Of a stretch of 8,255 nucleotides of DNA, positions 7,724-8,255 are shown one piece after another. A program made the translations under genes and the position numbers. Below the pieces are notes generated by a model. The model was not told the origin of the DNA, searched no databases, and saw only the letters and a program-made list of their open reading frames with translations. The stretch is taken from contig JAFGKX010000045.1 in assembly GCA_016928375.1 (NCBI GenBank), forward strand, positions 1 through 8,255, read 5' to 3'. The first letter of the stretch is position 1. Each line of letters begins with the position of its first letter. The DNA comes from Candidatus Omnitrophota bacterium. GTDB lineage: Bacteria; Omnitrophota; Gorgyraeia; JABMRG01; JAFGKX01.

Positions 7724-7750
7724 TGCCTGCCGTAAGGTCAGGCATTTTTT
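7724..7750 (+). terminator. Putative intrinsic terminator of the recJ operon
   Basis: On the + strand TGCCTG (7724-7729) pairs with CAGGCA (7739-7744) around a 9-nt loop, in which one further C-G pair is possible. Six T residues follow at once (7745-7750). This is the shape of a Rho-independent terminator for transcription arriving from recJ, about 220-240 nt beyond the recJ stop. On the minus strand the same stem sits in the rpmB 5' leader, where it lacks a downstream T tract and would not terminate. It is short, so it is a candidate only. Confidence 0.5.
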
Positions 7751-7773
7751 GATTTATTATTTGGTTTTGAGTG

Positions 7774-7782
7774 TGTTATAAT
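7774..7782 (+). promoter_or_regulatory. Putative extended -10 promoter for recG
   Basis: TGTTATAAT contains a perfect TATAAT (7777-7782) preceded by the TGn extended -10 element. A poor -35 match (TTATTA, 7754-7759) lies 17 nt upstream. Transcription would begin near 7789, leaving a leader of about 104 nt before recG. The assignment assumes a sigma-70-like consensus. Confidence 0.5.
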
Positions 7783-7806
7783 AGCACAGCGTTTAAATAA
7801 AAGCAA
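7778..7806 (-). promoter_or_regulatory. Putative sigma-70-type promoter for rpmB
   Basis: Read on the minus strand, TTGCTT (7806-7801) is followed after exactly 17 nt by TATTAT (7783-7778). Transcription would start near 7770, giving an rpmB leader of about 58 nt that contains the 7724-7744 hairpin and the Shine-Dalgarno site. The -10 overlaps the recG -10 on the other strand. Confidence 0.4.
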
Positions 7807-7814
7807 GTACAAAA

Positions 7815-7835
7815 ATGGATCCCGCACCTTTTTAG
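7815..7835 (+). other. Six-codon mini-ORF in the recG leader (possible remnant of an earlier recG start)
   Basis: ATG at 7815 opens a frame encoding MDPAPF and closing with TAG at 7833-7835. There is no clear Shine-Dalgarno site before it. The ATG is in the same frame as the recG start at 7893 and shares the five bases ATGGA with it. It could be the ancestral recG start cut off by an insertion, a leader peptide, or chance. Confidence 0.25.
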
Positions 7836-7861
7836 CATTCAAACGAATACTAAAAAGGTGC
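7824..7861 (+). promoter_or_regulatory. Long hairpin in the recG leader
   Basis: GCACCTTTTTAG (7824-7835) pairs with CTAAAAAGGTGC (7850-7861). After one C/A mismatch, ATTC (7837-7840) pairs with GAAT (7845-7848) around the loop AAAC. The stem has 16 pairs and no following T tract, so it is not an intrinsic terminator. It competes for the same left arm with the AAAAGGTGCGGG segment next to the recG start. Confidence 0.6.
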
Positions 7862-7866
7862 AAGAT

Positions 7867-7878
7867 ATGAGTGAATAA
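7867..7878 (+). other. Three-codon mini-ORF (MSE) in the recG leader
   Basis: ATG AGT GAA TAA follows the AAAGGTG at 7854-7860 with a 6-nt gap, mimicking a Shine-Dalgarno plus start codon. The next copy of the same AAAAGGTG motif precedes the true recG start. It may be a decoy or coupling ORF, or simply a by-product of the repeat. Confidence 0.2.
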
Positions 7879-7892
7879 CCAAAAGGTGCGGG

Positions 7893-8255
7893 ATGGACAT
7901 TGAAAAAACAGAGACAAGATACATAAAAAGTGTCGGTCCGCAGAGACAGGATATGCTTAAACGTTTAAGCCTGTCCACTGTGGCAGATTGCCTTTATCAT
8001 GTACCCCGCCGCTATGAAGACAGAAGCAGCATAAAACCAATTGCGCAGCTTTTACTGGATATTCCCCAGACAGTTTCAGGCGAGATTACATCGACGAGCA
8101 TTTTTACCACAAAAAGTAAACAAAGAATATTTCAGATAGCTGTAAATGATACGACTGCCACTATATACGCTATGTGGTTTAATCAGCCGTATATGAAACA
8201 ATATTTCAATAAAGGCGATAAAGTGATAATGTACGGCAAAATCCAAAAACGCACC
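7893..8255 (+). CDS. recG: ATP-dependent DNA helicase RecG, N-terminal 121 residues (3' end outside window)
   Basis: RecG is a double-stranded DNA translocase that remodels stalled replication forks, R-loops and Holliday junctions. Only the N-terminal region is present. YIKSVGPQRQDMLKRLSL (10-27) and STVADCLYHVPRRYEDRS (28-45) match the helical segment typical of RecG N-termini. The wedge/OB domain begins with ISEKP-like variable sequence and includes YAMWFNQPYMKQYF followed by KGDKVIMYGKI near the window edge. The helicase motifs lie beyond the window. The start must be the ATG at 7893, because an in-frame TGA occurs at 7872-7874 with no other start codon between. AAGGTG at 7883-7888 would serve as the ribosome-binding site, about 4 nt from the ATG. 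Both belong to the palindromic element upstream. It is probably transcribed from the TGTTATAAT promoter at 7774-7782. Confidence 0.9.
   Translation, partial: MDIEKTETRYIKSVGPQRQDMLKRLSLSTVADCLYHVPRRYEDRSSIKPIAQLLLDIPQTVSGEITSTSIFTTKSKQRIFQIAVNDTTATIYAMWFNQPYMKQYFNKGDKVIMYGKIQKRT

Larger units (their letters stand above)
7820..7892 (+). repeat. Palindromic 73-bp element with inverted ends and flanking ATGGA repeats (MITE-like) in the recG leader
   Basis: The ends are perfect inverted repeats: CCCGCACCTTTT at 7821-7832 and AAAAGGTGCGGG at 7881-7892 (14 bp if the flanking A/T pairs at 7819-7820 and 7893-7894 are counted). A third copy of the motif, CTAAAAAGGTGC at 7850-7861, pairs perfectly with GCACCTTTTTAG at 7824-7835. 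The element is bordered on both sides by ATGGA (7815-7819 and 7893-7897), which looks like a 5-bp target duplication. The right copy contains the recG start codon. It encodes no transposase. An alternative explanation is a native structured leader. No second copy is present in this window. Confidence 0.55.

Noticed and set aside
7513..7752. Open frame of 79 codons on the + strand over the rpmB region.
   Set aside because: It is the antisense shadow of rpmB, has no Shine-Dalgarno site, and its translation resembles no family, whereas the minus strand frame gives a clear bL28.
7789..7892. A known riboswitch class or ribosomal-protein leader upstream of recG.
   Set aside because: Beyond the repeat-derived helices, no recognised aptamer consensus is visible, so no named class is claimed.

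Overview
The window is a compact stretch of bacterial chromosome, moderately AT-rich, with mostly ATG starts and good Shine-Dalgarno sites. The gene families (queuosine enzymes, YajC/SecDF, RecJ, a four-cysteine bL28, RecG, and a SpoIID/LytB-family protein next to queA) are widespread in bacteria. A fused SecDF, a zinc-ribbon bL28 with a Gly/Lys-rich insertion, and a SpoIID-like protein linked to queA would fit an uncultured lineage such as Omnitrophota. That placement is only an impression; nothing in the window proves it.

Positions 2-7508 (+ strand) look like one polycistronic unit of seven genes. In order: the 3' end of a SpoIID/LytB-domain gene, queA, tgt, yajC, a fused secDF, a cation-diffusion-facilitator exporter, and recJ. 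Neighbours overlap by 4, 13 and 16 nt or are separated by only 3, 9 and 1 nt. QueA and Tgt act in tRNA queuosine modification. YajC and SecDF are accessory parts of the Sec translocon. The exporter and RecJ are probably co-transcribed passengers. The starts of tgt, yajC and recJ are set here by their Shine-Dalgarno sites rather than by the longest open frame.

Positions 7485-7712 (- strand) carry rpmB (ribosomal protein bL28). It converges on recJ, and the two coding 3' ends overlap by 24 nt. The best + strand terminator candidate for the recJ operon lies beyond rpmB, in the rpmB 5' leader, so the operon transcript may run antisense to the whole of rpmB.

Positions 7713-7892 are the rpmB-recG intergenic region, the most interesting part of the window. 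It holds apparently divergent promoters that share one AT-rich -10 region. It also holds a roughly 73-bp palindromic element with 12-14-bp inverted ends, flanked on both sides by ATGGA. The right-hand ATGGA is the start of recG. The pattern looks like a small non-autonomous insertion that duplicated the original recG start, or alternatively a leader with two competing RNA folds. One fold would hide the recG ribosome-binding site and start codon. recG (+ strand, from 7893) runs off the end of the window.

No CRISPR array, tRNA, rRNA, prophage or obviously novel multi-gene system is visible. The rest is ordinary housekeeping sequence.
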